Shown here piece after piece: positions 1 through 8,472 of a DNA stretch of 64,000 bases; position 1 is the stretch's first letter; the number at the start of each line of letters is the position of its first letter. Source of the stretch: 62-47 sp044463945 (lineage in GTDB: Bacteria > Pseudomonadota > Alphaproteobacteria > Rhizobiales > Xanthobacteraceae); contig JBIQLW010000021.1 of the NCBI GenBank assembly GCA_044463945.1, positions 3,502 through 67,501 of the forward strand. The letters run 5' to 3'. The notes under the pieces are model-generated. The model was given only the letters and a program-made list of their open reading frames with translations, was not told the DNA's origin and did not search any database. A program made the position numbers and the translations under genes.

Positions 1-1
1 G

Positions 2-1285
2 GAGGAATCGGCGGACTACGAGAACGTCGTCGAATGCCTCGCTGAGACCGGCGCGGAAATTCTGGTGGTGCCGAACGGCTCGCCCTACGCCAAGGGCAAG
101 ACCGACATGCGGCTGTCGATCTCGGTGGCGCGGGTCACCGAAAGCGAACTGCCGCTGGTCTATCTCAATCAGGTCGGCGGGCAGGACGAACTGGTGTTCG
201 ACGGCGCGTCCTTCGCGCTCAACACCGACCGCTCGCTCGCGGCGCAACTGCCGGCCTTCGTCGAAAGCATCACCACGCTGACCTTCACCAAGGGCGCGGA
301 CGGGTGGCGCTGCAATGGGCCGGTCGCGACGCTGCCAGACGACGACAAGGCGGACTACGCCGCCTGCGTGCTGGGCCTGCGCGACTATGTCGGCAAGAAC
401 GGCTTTCCCGGCGTGCTGATGGGCGTCTCCGGCGGCATCGATTCCGCACTGTGCGCGGCGATCGCCGTCGATGCGCTGGGCGCGGAGCGCGTGCGCGGCG
501 TCATGCTGCCGTTCAAGTACACCGCGCAGGTGTCGCTTGACGACGCGGCGAAACTGGCGAAGGCGCTCGGCATCCGCTACGAGGTGCTGCCGATCGCGGA
601 GGCCGTCAACGGCTTCGAGTCGATCCTCGCCGAACCGTTCAAGGGCCTGCCGCGCGACATCACCGAGGAGAATTTGCAGGCGCGCACCCGCGGCACGCTG
701 TTGATGGCGCTGTCCAACAAGCTAGGCGCGATGGTGGTGACCACCGGCAACAAGTCGGAGATGTCGGTCGGCTACGCCACGCTGTATGGCGACATGAACG
801 GCGGCTTCAATCCGATCAAGGACATCTACAAGACCGAGGTGTTCCGTTTGTCTCGCTTGCGCAATGCGTGGAAGCCCGACGGCGCGCTGGGGCCGTCCGG
901 CGAGGTGATCCCCGAGAACATCATCGTGCGTCCGCCGACTGCCGAGTTGCGCGACAACCAGACCGATCAGGACTCGCTGCCGCCTTACGAAGTGCTCGAC
1001 GCCATCCTCGAACGGCTGGTGGAGCGCGAGCAGCCGCTGGCGGACATCGTCGCCGCCGGCTTCGACCGCGACACCGTGGCGCGCATCGACCGGCTTCTGA
1101 ACATCGCCGAATACAAGCGCCGGCAGGCCGCGCCGGGCGTCAAGGTGACGCGCAAGAACTTTGGCCGTGATCGCCGCTACCCGATCACCAACCGCTTCCG
1201 CGATTCAGGCCGGCCGCTGCCCGCCGCCGACGACAGCCTGCTGCCACGCCCCGGCCGCGCCTCGACCGCGGTGTTCGAGGGCTGA
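2..1285 (+). CDS. nadE: Glutamine-dependent NAD+ synthetase, 3' part (5' end outside window)
   Basis: NadE makes NAD+ from deamido-NAD+, ATP and glutamine in the cytoplasm. The reading frame is open from base 2, so the gene starts before the window. What remains (about 427 residues) begins near the end of the N-terminal nitrilase-type amidase domain: VPNGSPY and NQVGGQDELVFDG are typical of bacterial NadE. The amidase nucleophile motif (ICEDxW in this family) should lie just upstream of base 1. The synthetase domain follows with the PP-loop SGGIDSA at about 428-448 and later TTGNKSE and YGDMNGGFNPIKD, all family signatures. The C-terminus (FGRDRRYPITNRF) is complete. Only the missing start is uncertain. 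Confidence 0.96.
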   Translation, partial: EESADYENVVECLAETGAEILVVPNGSPYAKGKTDMRLSISVARVTESELPLVYLNQVGGQDELVFDGASFALNTDRSLAAQLPAFVESITTLTFTKGADGWRCNGPVATLPDDDKADYAACVLGLRDYVGKNGFPGVLMGVSGGIDSALCAAIAVDALGAERVRGVMLPFKYTAQVSLDDAAKLAKALGIRYEVLPIAEAVNGFESILAEPFKGLPRDITEENLQARTRGTLLMALSNKLGAMVVTTGNKSEMSVGYATLYGDMNGGFNPIKDIYKTEVFRLSRLRNAWKPDGALGPSGEVIPENIIVRPPTAELRDNQTDQDSLPPYEVLDAILERLVEREQPLADIVAAGFDRDTVARIDRLLNIAEYKRRQAAPGVKVTRKNFGRDRRYPITNRFRDSGRPLPAADDSLLPRPGRASTAVFEG

Positions 1286-1338
1286 CGCTATTCGCCGTCG
1301 TCATTCCGGGATGCGCGATAGCGTCAATCCTGAGTGTC

Positions 1339-1470
1339 TGACCGGAAACGAGGCGTCATCGTCCGCGAAGGCGGACGATTCAGTAATCGTGGCGATTGCG
1401 TGGGAAATTTGATCCGACATGGGATACTGGATACTCCGCGTTCGCGGAGCATGACGGCTCTCGTGTTGCA
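1339..1470. repeat. Dispersed intergenic hairpin repeat, copy A
   Basis: About 130 bp shared with copies at 8701-8828 and 19981-20115. It contains two hairpins: TCGTCCGC-GAAG-GCGGACGA at 1359-1378 and CTCCGC-GTTC-GCGGAG at 1434-1449, followed by ATGACGG and a TCGTGTTGCA tail. The element lies between the convergent genes nadE and the DUF2865 gene. No gene is visible in the rest of 1286-1552. The architecture resembles the palindromic intergenic repeats known from Bradyrhizobium and Rhodopseudomonas. Whether it ends transcription is not shown; no T-run follows the hairpins. Confidence 0.85.
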
Positions 1471-1552
1471 GACTCACTCTGAAAGTGAGTTTCCGGTCGA
1501 ACGCTCAATGCCGTCGCGCAGACCTCAACTCATCATGCCTTGACGCGCCCCG

Positions 1553-2683
1553 TCACCGCTTTTGCAGGAAGGTCGGGCCGACGTTGCGGATGGTGCCGCT
1601 CTTGCTCGCGTCGGATGCGTCAGGCTTGGCCTGATCCGCCGCGTCGCCCTCGGTGCCGCCGGCTTGCGGCGCGGCGGCCGCGCCCTTCTTCTGCGGCTTG
1701 GGCTGCGACATCTTCTTGGCGCGGTCCTCGGTGACGATGATGTCGCCCTGATGCAGCGACGCCTTGTCGTCGAGGTGCTTGAGCGCCTGCGACCACGTCT
1801 CGCCGTTGGCCTTGCAGGTGCAGTTGGGATCGAAGGTCTGCCGGTAACGGAACGCGGCGGGCAGCGAGGTGTAGGGCTGGCCCGAGATCGACACCGCCTG
1901 ATTCATGTCCTCGCCGGGATTGCGATAGGTGTAGAGGTTGGCGTCCGCCGCCGGGCACTGGTTCTTGCAGGTCCGCTCGTCGTCGGCGAAGCGGCTCTGC
2001 ACGGTCGCGAACGAGATCGGGAAGTAATAGCCGTCGCAGCTTCGCACGCAGACCGTGCGATAGGTGCCGGACGGCGCGCCGGGCGGGGGCGCCAGGTTGG
2101 GATCGACCTGGGGCTGGCTCTGACCGCCGCCGAACAGGTTTTCGAAGAAGCCGCCGGGGCCGCGCGGGGCGTTGGCGTATTGCGGGCCGCAGTTGTTCTG
2201 CGCCAGCGCCGCCAGCACCGAGCGGCGCTGCATGTCGCGCTCGCCGCCGCCGCCACCGCGCAGCCGCTCCAGGCTGCTGACGATCTGGTCGAGGTTGGCG
2301 CGCATCTGCTGGATCTGGTTGTTGACCGGCCCGCACTGGGCCGACTGCCCGTTGAACAGCGAGAAGAAGCCGGAACTGTCGCAGCCCATCCGCTTGGCCT
2401 GAAGGGTGACGCGGTCGAGTTCGTGCTGCTGCCGGTTGGCGGCGTCCTCGTAGCGGCGGATCTGGTCGGCGCGGGCGGGGTCGCCGCCGCCGCGGTCGAT
2501 GCCGGCGAGCTGCGCCTCAAGCCGCGCGCACAGGGGATTGCCGGGCGCGGCCGGCTGCGGCTGGCCGTAATAGCCTTGCGCCAGCGCCTCGCCGCTCAGC
2601 GCTGCGACAACGACGACAGTTGCGGGAAGCGTGCCGGCCAGCACCCGGCGAATGGCGGAAACAGTCAGGGATTCGAGCATCAT
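1553..2683 (-). CDS. Secreted DUF2865-family protein, function unknown
   Basis: A 376-residue protein with an N-terminal signal peptide (hydrophobic VVVVAAL, likely cleavage after ALAQ near residue 36), so probably periplasmic. A helical, Gln/Arg-rich stretch (about 50-150) may form a coiled coil. A cysteine-containing block (about 210-310: YRTVCVRSCDGYYFPISF, CKNQCPA, FDPNCTCKANGETW) is the part I recognise as DUF2865, a family found mainly in rhizobia and relatives. The C-terminal tail is rich in Lys/Ala/Gln and probably disordered. No catalytic motif is evident. The gene is convergent with nadE. A large opposite-strand reading frame over this gene is rejected because it lacks any such family pattern. 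Confidence 0.85.
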   Translation of the reverse strand: MMLESLTVSAIRRVLAGTLPATVVVVAALSGEALAQGYYGQPQPAAPGNPLCARLEAQLAGIDRGGGDPARADQIRRYEDAANRQQHELDRVTLQAKRMGCDSSGFFSLFNGQSAQCGPVNNQIQQMRANLDQIVSSLERLRGGGGGERDMQRRSVLAALAQNNCGPQYANAPRGPGGFFENLFGGGQSQPQVDPNLAPPPGAPSGTYRTVCVRSCDGYYFPISFATVQSRFADDERTCKNQCPAADANLYTYRNPGEDMNQAVSISGQPYTSLPAAFRYRQTFDPNCTCKANGETWSQALKHLDDKASLHQGDIIVTEDRAKKMSQPKPQKKGAAAAPQAGGTEGDAADQAKPDASDASKSGTIRNVGPTFLQKR

Positions 2684-2912
2684 CCAGTCAATTGAGCCAT
2701 TTCGGTCGAGGGGAAGGTCGGCCGCACGCGAATCGCCAAGCCCTTAATTGCAAAGCCCTTATAGCATCGCAAGGCGATGGGCAGGGCGTTCCGTGCCGCA
2801 GGCCGCCGCGGCACGGCGATCACCCTCCCACTGTCGCGTCGTTCCAAGGCGCGAGTATGGCGATCCCTTTATCCTCCCCCGTTGGCGGGGCAGGGCGATG
2901 CGCGGATCAGGT

Positions 2913-3239
2913 CTAGCGCTGGCAGGTGATGGCGATGAACTGGGCGCAACCGCTGCCGTGGCACGAGCCGGCGGTGGATTGCGGCACCGAGCCGGTGATC
3001 TCGTCGGGATCGACGCGGCGGAACGCGGTCGCCTCGGTGAATTCGCGGGCCTGGCAATAGGAGCGGGCCGCCGGCGCGCCGCAGGTCTCGCCCTTGGCGA
3101 GGCATTCGTCGATGCCGTAACCGTCCGACTGGCTGGCGATGATGAAGACCCGGTTGTCCGCCGCTGCCGGCGCGGCGGAGAGGGTGGCGACGACGGCCAA
3201 GGCAACCAGCGAGGCAAGCAAGGCGGGGACGGATTTCAT
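2913..3239 (-). CDS. Small secreted six-cysteine protein, unknown function
   Basis: A 108-residue protein starting with a clear signal peptide (MKSVPALLASLVALAVV, cleavage likely after PAAA near residue 27). The mature part of about 80 residues carries six cysteines (DECLAKGETC, SYCQA, GSCHGSGC, ITCQR), suggesting up to three disulfides and a periplasmic location. I do not recognise a named family. It has the same strand and same secreted character as the DUF2865 gene downstream, but the 229-bp gap argues against tight coupling. A palindrome at 3284-3301 sits about 45 bp upstream of the start codon. Confidence 0.7.
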   Translation of the reverse strand: MKSVPALLASLVALAVVATLSAAPAAADNRVFIIASQSDGYGIDECLAKGETCGAPAARSYCQAREFTEATAFRRVDPDEITGSVPQSTAGSCHGSGCAQFIAITCQR

Positions 3240-3283
3240 GGCGCACCGGGCAGGACAGGATCAGGACATCCCTACGCCCGAAA

Positions 3284-3301
3284 GGTTAAAAATGATTAAC
3301 C
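3284..3301. promoter_or_regulatory. GGTTAA-N6-TTAACC palindrome, possible CtrA-like or other operator
   Basis: GGTTAAAAATGATTAACC has perfect 6-bp arms around a 6-bp centre. It lies upstream of the minus-strand six-cysteine protein gene. CtrA of alphaproteobacteria binds TTAA-N7-TTAA, so the spacing here is one base short and the assignment is only a suggestion. Confidence 0.3.
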
Positions 3302-3563
3302 ATGGCGGGGCGGGACATGCGAAATCGTGTCGGTGCAGGGACTTGACGCGGTCCCCCGGTCTGGCCCATGGTGCTTCGATGTACAGCCTCCTGACCGATC
3401 GTGGCATTTGCCGCGGGATTATTAGCTAGCGGTTCCGCTGGCTGAGGCTGTCTTTTCTCATCGTCTCACATGAGCGGACGCCCGGCCCGAGGGACCGCGT
3501 GCCTTTGGTTACGCGCCGCCGCTGTCGCGCCGGCCGGCTTTTTCGCTTGTGGATTGAAGACCG
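3302..3563. other. Upstream region of cysS, no gene seen
   Basis: No convincing reading frame, riboswitch or terminator. A TTGACG at 3343-3348 could be a -35 element for cysS but no good -10 follows at the right distance. There is no recognisable T-box, which would be unexpected in this group anyway. Confidence 0.5.
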
Positions 3564-4994
3564 ATGGAACTTCGCCTTTACAATACCCTGTCGAAGGACA
3601 AGCAGCCGTTCCGGCCGCTCGATCCCAAGCACGTGCGGATGTATGTCTGCGGGCCGACGGTCTACGACTTCGCCCACATCGGCAACGCCCGCCCCGTGAT
3701 CGTGTTCGACGTGCTGTTTCGCCTGCTGCGGCACGTCTACGGCGCGGACCACGTCACTTACGTCCGCAACATCACCGACGTTGACGACAAGATCAATGCG
3801 CGCGCGGCGCGCGACTTTCCCGACCTGCCGCTCAACGCGGCGATCCGCAAGGTCACCGAGGACACCGAAGCGCAGTTTCACGCCGACGTCGATGCGCTGG
3901 GCTGCCTGCGCCCGAGCGTCGAGCCGCGCGCCACCGAGCACATCCCGGAGATGCGCGCCATCATCGAGAAGCTGATCGCGGGCCGCCACGCCTATGTCGA
4001 GCAGGATCATGTCCTGTTCGCCGTCGCCTCGATGAAGACCTACGGACACCTCGCGCGCCGCTCGCTCGACGAGATGCTGGCGGGCGCGCGCGTCGATGTC
4101 GCGCCCTACAAGCGCGACGCCATGGACTTCGTGCTGTGGAAGCCGTCGAAGCCGGGCGAGCCGTCATGGCCGTCGCCGGCCGGCATCGCGGTGGAAGGGC
4201 GGCCGGGCTGGCACCTCGAATGCTCTGCCATGGCGTGGAAGCACCTCGGCGAGCAGTTCGACATTCACGGCGGCGGCATCGATCTGGTGTTTCCGCATCA
4301 CGAGAACGAGCTGGCGCAGAGCTGCTGCGCCTTCCACCACGACCGCATGGCCAATGTGTGGATGCACAACGGCTTCCTTCAGGTCGAGGGCGAGAAGATG
4401 TCGAAGTCGCTCGGCAACTTCGTCACCATCCGCGACCTGCTGGCGACGACGACGTTCGGAGCCAGCAAGTGGCATGGCGCGGTGCTGCGTCTGGCGATGC
4501 TGATGACGCACTACCGCCAGCCGATCGACTGGACCGTCGAGCGGCTGGTCGAGGTCCGCAGGGCGCTGACCGACTGGATCGCCGTCGCGGCGGGCGCTGC
4601 GCCGTCCGCCACCGTTTTGCCGCAAGAATCCCTCGACGTTCTGGCCGACGATCTGAATACGCCGGGCGTCGTCGCGATGCTCCATGCGTTTCATCGCGAA
4701 GCCAGAGGCGGAAGCGCCGAGGCGGCCGCAAGTCTGCACAACACGCTGCGCTTCCTCGGCGTCTGGAATGGCGAGACGCCGGACGAGATCGCGAACTACG
4801 GACTGGATGCCCGCGATCTGCCGAGCCGCGAGGAGATCGACGGCTACATCGCCGAACGCGCCGCCGCGCGCGCGGCGAAGAACTGGGCGGAGTCCGATCG
4901 CATCCGCGACCAACTCGCAGCCCAGGGTATCGTGCTCAAGGACGGCAAGGACGCCGACGGCAAGCCGGTGACGACATGGGAGGTGGCGCGATGA
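3564..4994 (+). CDS. cysS: Cysteinyl-tRNA synthetase
   Basis: A class I aminoacyl-tRNA synthetase of 476 residues that charges tRNA-Cys in the cytoplasm. The first zinc ligand is Cys29 in MYVCGPTVYD, followed by the HIGH-type motif HIGN (38-41). LECSAM and FPHHENELAQS carry the other zinc and cysteine-binding residues, and KMSKS is at 278-282. The C-terminal helical domain ends in the usual short anticodon-binding tail. The length is normal. It is the first gene of a tight operon: its TGA overlaps the next ATG (ATGA). The upstream Shine-Dalgarno sequence is weak, but the start agrees with the family N-terminus (MELRLYNTLS). Confidence 0.98.
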   Translation: MELRLYNTLSKDKQPFRPLDPKHVRMYVCGPTVYDFAHIGNARPVIVFDVLFRLLRHVYGADHVTYVRNITDVDDKINARAARDFPDLPLNAAIRKVTEDTEAQFHADVDALGCLRPSVEPRATEHIPEMRAIIEKLIAGRHAYVEQDHVLFAVASMKTYGHLARRSLDEMLAGARVDVAPYKRDAMDFVLWKPSKPGEPSWPSPAGIAVEGRPGWHLECSAMAWKHLGEQFDIHGGGIDLVFPHHENELAQSCCAFHHDRMANVWMHNGFLQVEGEKMSKSLGNFVTIRDLLATTTFGASKWHGAVLRLAMLMTHYRQPIDWTVERLVEVRRALTDWIAVAAGAAPSATVLPQESLDVLADDLNTPGVVAMLHAFHREARGGSAEAAASLHNTLRFLGVWNGETPDEIANYGLDARDLPSREEIDGYIAERAAARAAKNWAESDRIRDQLAAQGIVLKDGKDADGKPVTTWEVAR

Positions 4995-5104
4995 GCAAAT
5001 CCGACACGCTGTTCGCCAAGCATCGCACCTACTACATCATCCTGAAATGGGTGGTGATCGCTAGCGCCGTCGCGATTGCGCTGAAACTGTTCGGAGTCTG
5101 GTGA
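4991..5104 (+). CDS. 37-residue single-pass membrane protein, unknown
   Basis: A small gene coupled at both ends: its ATG overlaps the cysS stop (ATGA) and its TGA shares one base with the next ATG (TGATG at 5102-5106). The product begins MSKSDTLFAKHRTYY and then has a hydrophobic segment (about residues 14-36, IILKWVVIASAVAIAL) ending in KLFGVW, so it should be a one-helix inner-membrane protein with a basic N-terminus in the cytoplasm. I do not recognise a family. The exact stop-start overlaps on both sides and coding-like sequence support it as a real gene. Confidence 0.65.
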   Translation: MSKSDTLFAKHRTYYIILKWVVIASAVAIALKLFGVW

Positions 5105-5622
5105 TGGGGCAGGCGATGGCAAAGCCGGCGCTGCGGCCGTTCCTTCCCGCCGATGTGCCGGTGCTGGCCGCGATCTTCGTCGCCAGCATCGAGGAGTTGG
5201 CCGCCGACGATTACAGCGAGGCGCAGCAGGCGGCGTGGGCCAGCCGCGCCGATGATGAGAGCGCTTTCGGCGCACGGCTTGCGGGGCAATTGACGCTGGT
5301 CGCGACCATCAACGGCTCAGCCGTAGGCTTCGCCTCGCTGAAAGGCATCGATCACATCGACATGCTGTTCGTGCATCCCAGCGCGGCGCGGCAGGGCGTC
5401 GCCGCCATGCTGTGCGACGCGCTGGAAAAGCTCGCCGCCGCGCGCGGCGCGACCGTGTTGACGGTGGATGCCAGCGACACCGCCGAGCCGCTGTTTCTCA
5501 AGCGCGGCTATGTCGCGCAACGCCGCAACAGCGTCACTGTCGGCGACGAGTGGCTGGCGAACACCACGATGCAGAAAACCTTGGCCGCAAAACCTGCGCC
5601 AAAGCCGGGATCAAACGCATGA
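5104..5622 (+). CDS. GNAT-family N-acetyltransferase
   Basis: A 172-residue protein of the GNAT fold, transferring an acyl group from acyl-CoA to an unknown amine. Typical features are the N-terminal LRPFLPADVPVLAAIF, the central strand HIDMLFVHPSAARQGVAAMLC (pyrophosphate-binding Q/R-x-x-G/A region) at about residues 80-100, and the C-terminal FLKRGYVAQRRNSV. It resembles the YafP/ElaA-like stand-alone acetyltransferases in bacterial operons. ATG at 5104 overlaps the preceding stop; ATG at 5116 is a possible alternative. Its own stop overlaps the cimA start (ATGA), so translation is probably coupled. Confidence 0.85.
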   Translation: MGQAMAKPALRPFLPADVPVLAAIFVASIEELAADDYSEAQQAAWASRADDESAFGARLAGQLTLVATINGSAVGFASLKGIDHIDMLFVHPSAARQGVAAMLCDALEKLAAARGATVLTVDASDTAEPLFLKRGYVAQRRNSVTVGDEWLANTTMQKTLAAKPAPKPGSNA

Positions 5623-7217
5623 GCCGCGAACGCCTCTATCTGTTCGATACCACGCTGCGCGACGGCGCGCAGACCAACGGCGTCGATTTCTCGCTGCACG
5701 ACAAGCATTTGATCGCGGGGCTGCTCGACGAACTCGGTCTCGATTACGTCGAGGGCGGTTACCCCGGCGCCAATCCCGCCGATACCGAGTTTTTTTCCGA
5801 GGGGCCGAATTTCCGCAACGCCCGCTTCACCGCGTTCGGCATGACGCGGCGCGCGGGACGCTCCGTCTCCAACGACCCCGGCGTCGCCGCGCTGCTTGAA
5901 GCGCAGGCCGACGCCATCTGCTTCGTCGCCAAGTCGTCGGCCTATCAGGTGCGCGTGGCGCTCGGGACCACCAAGGAGGAAAACCTCGCCTCGATCCGCG
6001 ACAGCGTTGCCGCGGCCAAGGCCGCCGGCCGCGAGGTGATGCTGGATTGCGAGCACTTCTTCGACGGCTATGCGGAGGACCCCGCCTTTGCGCTGACCTG
6101 CGCGAGAACTGCTTACACGGCCGGCGCGCGCTGGGTGGTGTTGTGCGACACCAACGGCGGCACCATGCCGGACCGTATCGAGGCGGTGGTGCGCGAAGTC
6201 GCGAAACACATTCCCGGTGATCACCTTGGCATTCACGCCCACAACGACACCGAGCAGGCGGTCGCCAATTCGCTGGCCGCGGTGCGCGGCGGCGTGCGGC
6301 AGATTCAGGGCACGCTGAACGGACTTGGCGAGCGCTGCGGCAACGCCAACCTATGCTCCATCATTCCGACGCTGAAGCTGAAGAAGGAATTTGCCGACGC
6401 CTTCGAGATCGGCGTCACCAACGAGAAGCTGGCAACGCTGACCCGTGTCTCGCGCGCGCTCGACGAAATCCTCAATCGCGTGCCGAACCGTCATGCGCCG
6501 TATGTCGGCGCCAGCGCCTTCGTCACCAAGACCGGCATTCATGCCTCTGCCATCCTCAAAGATCCCGCGACCTACGAGCACGTCGCACCTGAAGCGGTGG
6601 GCAACCATCGTCAGGTTCTGGTGTCGGATCAGGCCGGGCGCTCCAACGTGCTGGCCGAACTGGAGAAGGCCGGAATTCCGTTCGACAGGAACGATCCCAA
6701 GCTCGATCGCCTGATCGACGAAATGAAGGCGCGCGAGGCGGCCGGCTACGCCTACGAGTCCGCCAACGCCTCGTTCGATCTCTTGGCGCGGCGCACCCTC
6801 GGCAAGGTGCCGGACTATTTCCGGGTCGAGCAGTTCGACGTCAACGTCGAGCAGCGCTACAACGCCATGGGCCGCCGCGTCACGGTGGCGATGGCGGTGG
6901 TCAAGGTCGAGGTCGACGGCGAGACGACGATCTCGGCGGCGGAAGGCAACGGCCCGGTCAACGCGCTCGACGTGGCGCTGCGCAAGGACATCGGCAAATA
7001 CCAGAAGTATATTGAGGGCTTGAAGCTCGCCGACTATCGCGTGCGTATCCTCAACGGCGGCACCGAAGCGGTGACGCGCGTGCTGATCGAGAGCGAGGAC
7101 GAGCAGGGCGAGCGCTGGACCACCATCGGCGTGTCGTCGAACATCATCGACGCCTCGTTTCAGGCGCTGATGGATTCGGTGGTCTACAAGCTGGTGAAGT
7201 CCAACGCGCCGGTGTGA
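5619..7217 (+). CDS. cimA: (R)-citramalate synthase
   Basis: A 532-residue enzyme of the isopropylmalate/homocitrate synthase superfamily, CimA type. It condenses acetyl-CoA with pyruvate to citramalate, giving a threonine-independent entry to isoleucine. The N-terminus has LFDTTLRDGAQTNGVDFS (about 7-25), with the metal-binding Asp and catalytic Arg; the second metal site is GIHAHNDTEQAVANSLAAV (about residue 205). EGGYPGANPAD and ASAFVTKTGIHASAI also fit CimA. The C-terminal region after about 400 is the LeuA-type regulatory domain, where isoleucine feedback is usual in the family. The ATG overlaps the stop of the acetyltransferase gene. A homocitrate synthase is less likely given the CimA-type motifs. 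Confidence 0.92.
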   Translation: MSRERLYLFDTTLRDGAQTNGVDFSLHDKHLIAGLLDELGLDYVEGGYPGANPADTEFFSEGPNFRNARFTAFGMTRRAGRSVSNDPGVAALLEAQADAICFVAKSSAYQVRVALGTTKEENLASIRDSVAAAKAAGREVMLDCEHFFDGYAEDPAFALTCARTAYTAGARWVVLCDTNGGTMPDRIEAVVREVAKHIPGDHLGIHAHNDTEQAVANSLAAVRGGVRQIQGTLNGLGERCGNANLCSIIPTLKLKKEFADAFEIGVTNEKLATLTRVSRALDEILNRVPNRHAPYVGASAFVTKTGIHASAILKDPATYEHVAPEAVGNHRQVLVSDQAGRSNVLAELEKAGIPFDRNDPKLDRLIDEMKAREAAGYAYESANASFDLLARRTLGKVPDYFRVEQFDVNVEQRYNAMGRRVTVAMAVVKVEVDGETTISAAEGNGPVNALDVALRKDIGKYQKYIEGLKLADYRVRILNGGTEAVTRVLIESEDEQGERWTTIGVSSNIIDASFQALMDSVVYKLVKSNAPV

Positions 7218-7225
7218 GGGCGGCG

Positions 7226-7603
7226 ATGATCGACCATGTCTCGCTCTCCGTCAGCGATTTGCAGCGCGCGGTTGCGTTCTACGAACGCGCGCTGGCTCCG
7301 CTCGGTCTCCTGAGGCTGGTGACGCGCGAGACGATGGTCGGCTTCGGCAAAGCCTATCCCGAGGTCTGGCTCAACCTGCGAGCCGGCATGGTGCGGCTGC
7401 CGGCGGATAGCGGTGCCCATATCTGCCTGCGTGCCCGAACAACGGCCGAGGTCGATGCGTTTCATGCGGCGGCAGTTGCCGCCGGCGCCATGTCGGAGAG
7501 CGCGCCATCGTTGCGCCCGCACGATCGCGTGCGCTACTACGCGGCCTTTATCGTCGATGCCGACGGCAACCGCGTCGAGGCGGTGACATTTCCGCAGGCG
7601 TAA
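7226..7603 (+). CDS. VOC-superfamily (glyoxalase-like) protein
   Basis: A 125-residue single-module protein of the vicinal oxygen chelate fold: MIDHVSLSVSDLQRAVAFYERAL at the N-terminus and the closing DADGNRVEAVTF are classic. His4 and the late Glu are candidate metal ligands. Substrate unknown; possibilities include glyoxalase-like or antibiotic-resistance-like dioxygenase folds. It starts 8 bp after cimA and is probably last in the cysS operon. The gene downstream is convergent, 35 bp away. ATG 7226 is preferred over the GTG at 7214, which overlaps cimA. Confidence 0.85.
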   Translation: MIDHVSLSVSDLQRAVAFYERALAPLGLLRLVTRETMVGFGKAYPEVWLNLRAGMVRLPADSGAHICLRARTTAEVDAFHAAAVAAGAMSESAPSLRPHDRVRYYAAFIVDADGNRVEAVTFPQA

Positions 7604-7638
7604 GGCGGGCGTTGCCGCCGCGCGCTCGCGCCGGAGCG

Positions 7639-8472
7639 TTACCGCGCCGCCGCCTCCTGTTCGAGCGCGCAATCGGGCGACGGATTGTTCGCCAGCGCCG
7701 CCTGCACTTCCTTTTGCGCCGCGCCGAACTGCGCCTTGAAGTCGGCATTGGTATGAAGCTGGGCCACCACGGCGGCCGCCACCACCCGGCCGGCATTGAC
7801 GTCGCTCTGCCAGTGCACGCCGCACACGATGCGGTTCTGGCCGAACTGATAGCCGCGCTGGATGATCGCGTCGGCCTTGTCCGGCACCATTTCCGCGAGG
7901 ATCAGCGCCCACGCCCAGCCGTAGGCCGCGTGTCCGGACGGGTAGGAGCCGTCCTTGCGCAGCTTCTCCTCGTCCTGCGGATAGCAGGAGTTGTCGTTGG
8001 CGGCGACGAACGGTCGCGTGCGGTTGTAGTGGATTTTCGCCTTGTAGGTGGCGAGCCCGGCATCGACCAGCGTTCGCCGCAGCAGCATGTTGAGATGCGG
8101 CGTGGCGGTCGGGGAGATGGTGATGCCGAGCGTGCAGGCGAAGGCTTCGACCGATTTCGGCGACGTGTAATCGGCATCACGCGTGGCGAGCTTCCAGCGC
8201 GCCGACTGCCGGATCGGGAGCACGGCGCGGCGGGCGGCGTCGTCGCTGGCCTGCGCCTCGGAGCCGGCCTCGGGCGGCGGCGGCAGCAGCGCCAGGCTGT
8301 CGATCAGCTTCTCGCGCGGAATGTAGCCGGCCACCACGCCGGGCCGCAGTTGCGGCAGTTCGTCGGGATTGGTGGACGGCAGCGATTGAGCGCTTGCCGG
8401 CGACGCGAAGGCGAGGGCGGCGCCGAGCACGAGGCAGGGCGTGAAATGTGTCATCAGGCGGCGGCGTGGCAT
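7639..8472 (-). CDS. Secreted class A non-specific acid phosphatase
   Basis: A 277-residue protein with a signal peptide (cleavage likely after PASAQ near 29), so periplasmic. It has the three PAP2 phosphatase motifs: K146-x6-R153-P154, the PSGH block at 178-181 in GSYPSGHAAYGWAW, and NRIVCGVHWQSDV with His220 and Asp224. GSYPSGH together with GVHWxSDV is the class A bacterial acid phosphatase signature (PhoN/PhoC type), which removes phosphate from a wide range of organic esters. The length is close to the family's usual 250-270. Start MPRRRLM chosen; MTHFTPC six codons later is an alternative that gives a better signal peptide. Confidence 0.93.
   Translation of the reverse strand: MPRRRLMTHFTPCLVLGAALAFASPASAQSLPSTNPDELPQLRPGVVAGYIPREKLIDSLALLPPPPEAGSEAQASDDAARRAVLPIRQSARWKLATRDADYTSPKSVEAFACTLGITISPTATPHLNMLLRRTLVDAGLATYKAKIHYNRTRPFVAANDNSCYPQDEEKLRKDGSYPSGHAAYGWAWALILAEMVPDKADAIIQRGYQFGQNRIVCGVHWQSDVNAGRVVAAAVVAQLHTNADFKAQFGAAQKEVQAALANNPSPDCALEQEAAAR

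Noticed and set aside
1562..2695. Long plus-strand reading frame opposite the DUF2865 gene
   Set aside because: A GC-rich shadow; its residues are Arg/Ala/Gly rich without domain signals, while the minus strand has a signal peptide and a known family pattern.
3302..3563. T-box or riboswitch in front of cysS
   Set aside because: No specifier hairpin, T-box sequence or antiterminator pairing could be found.
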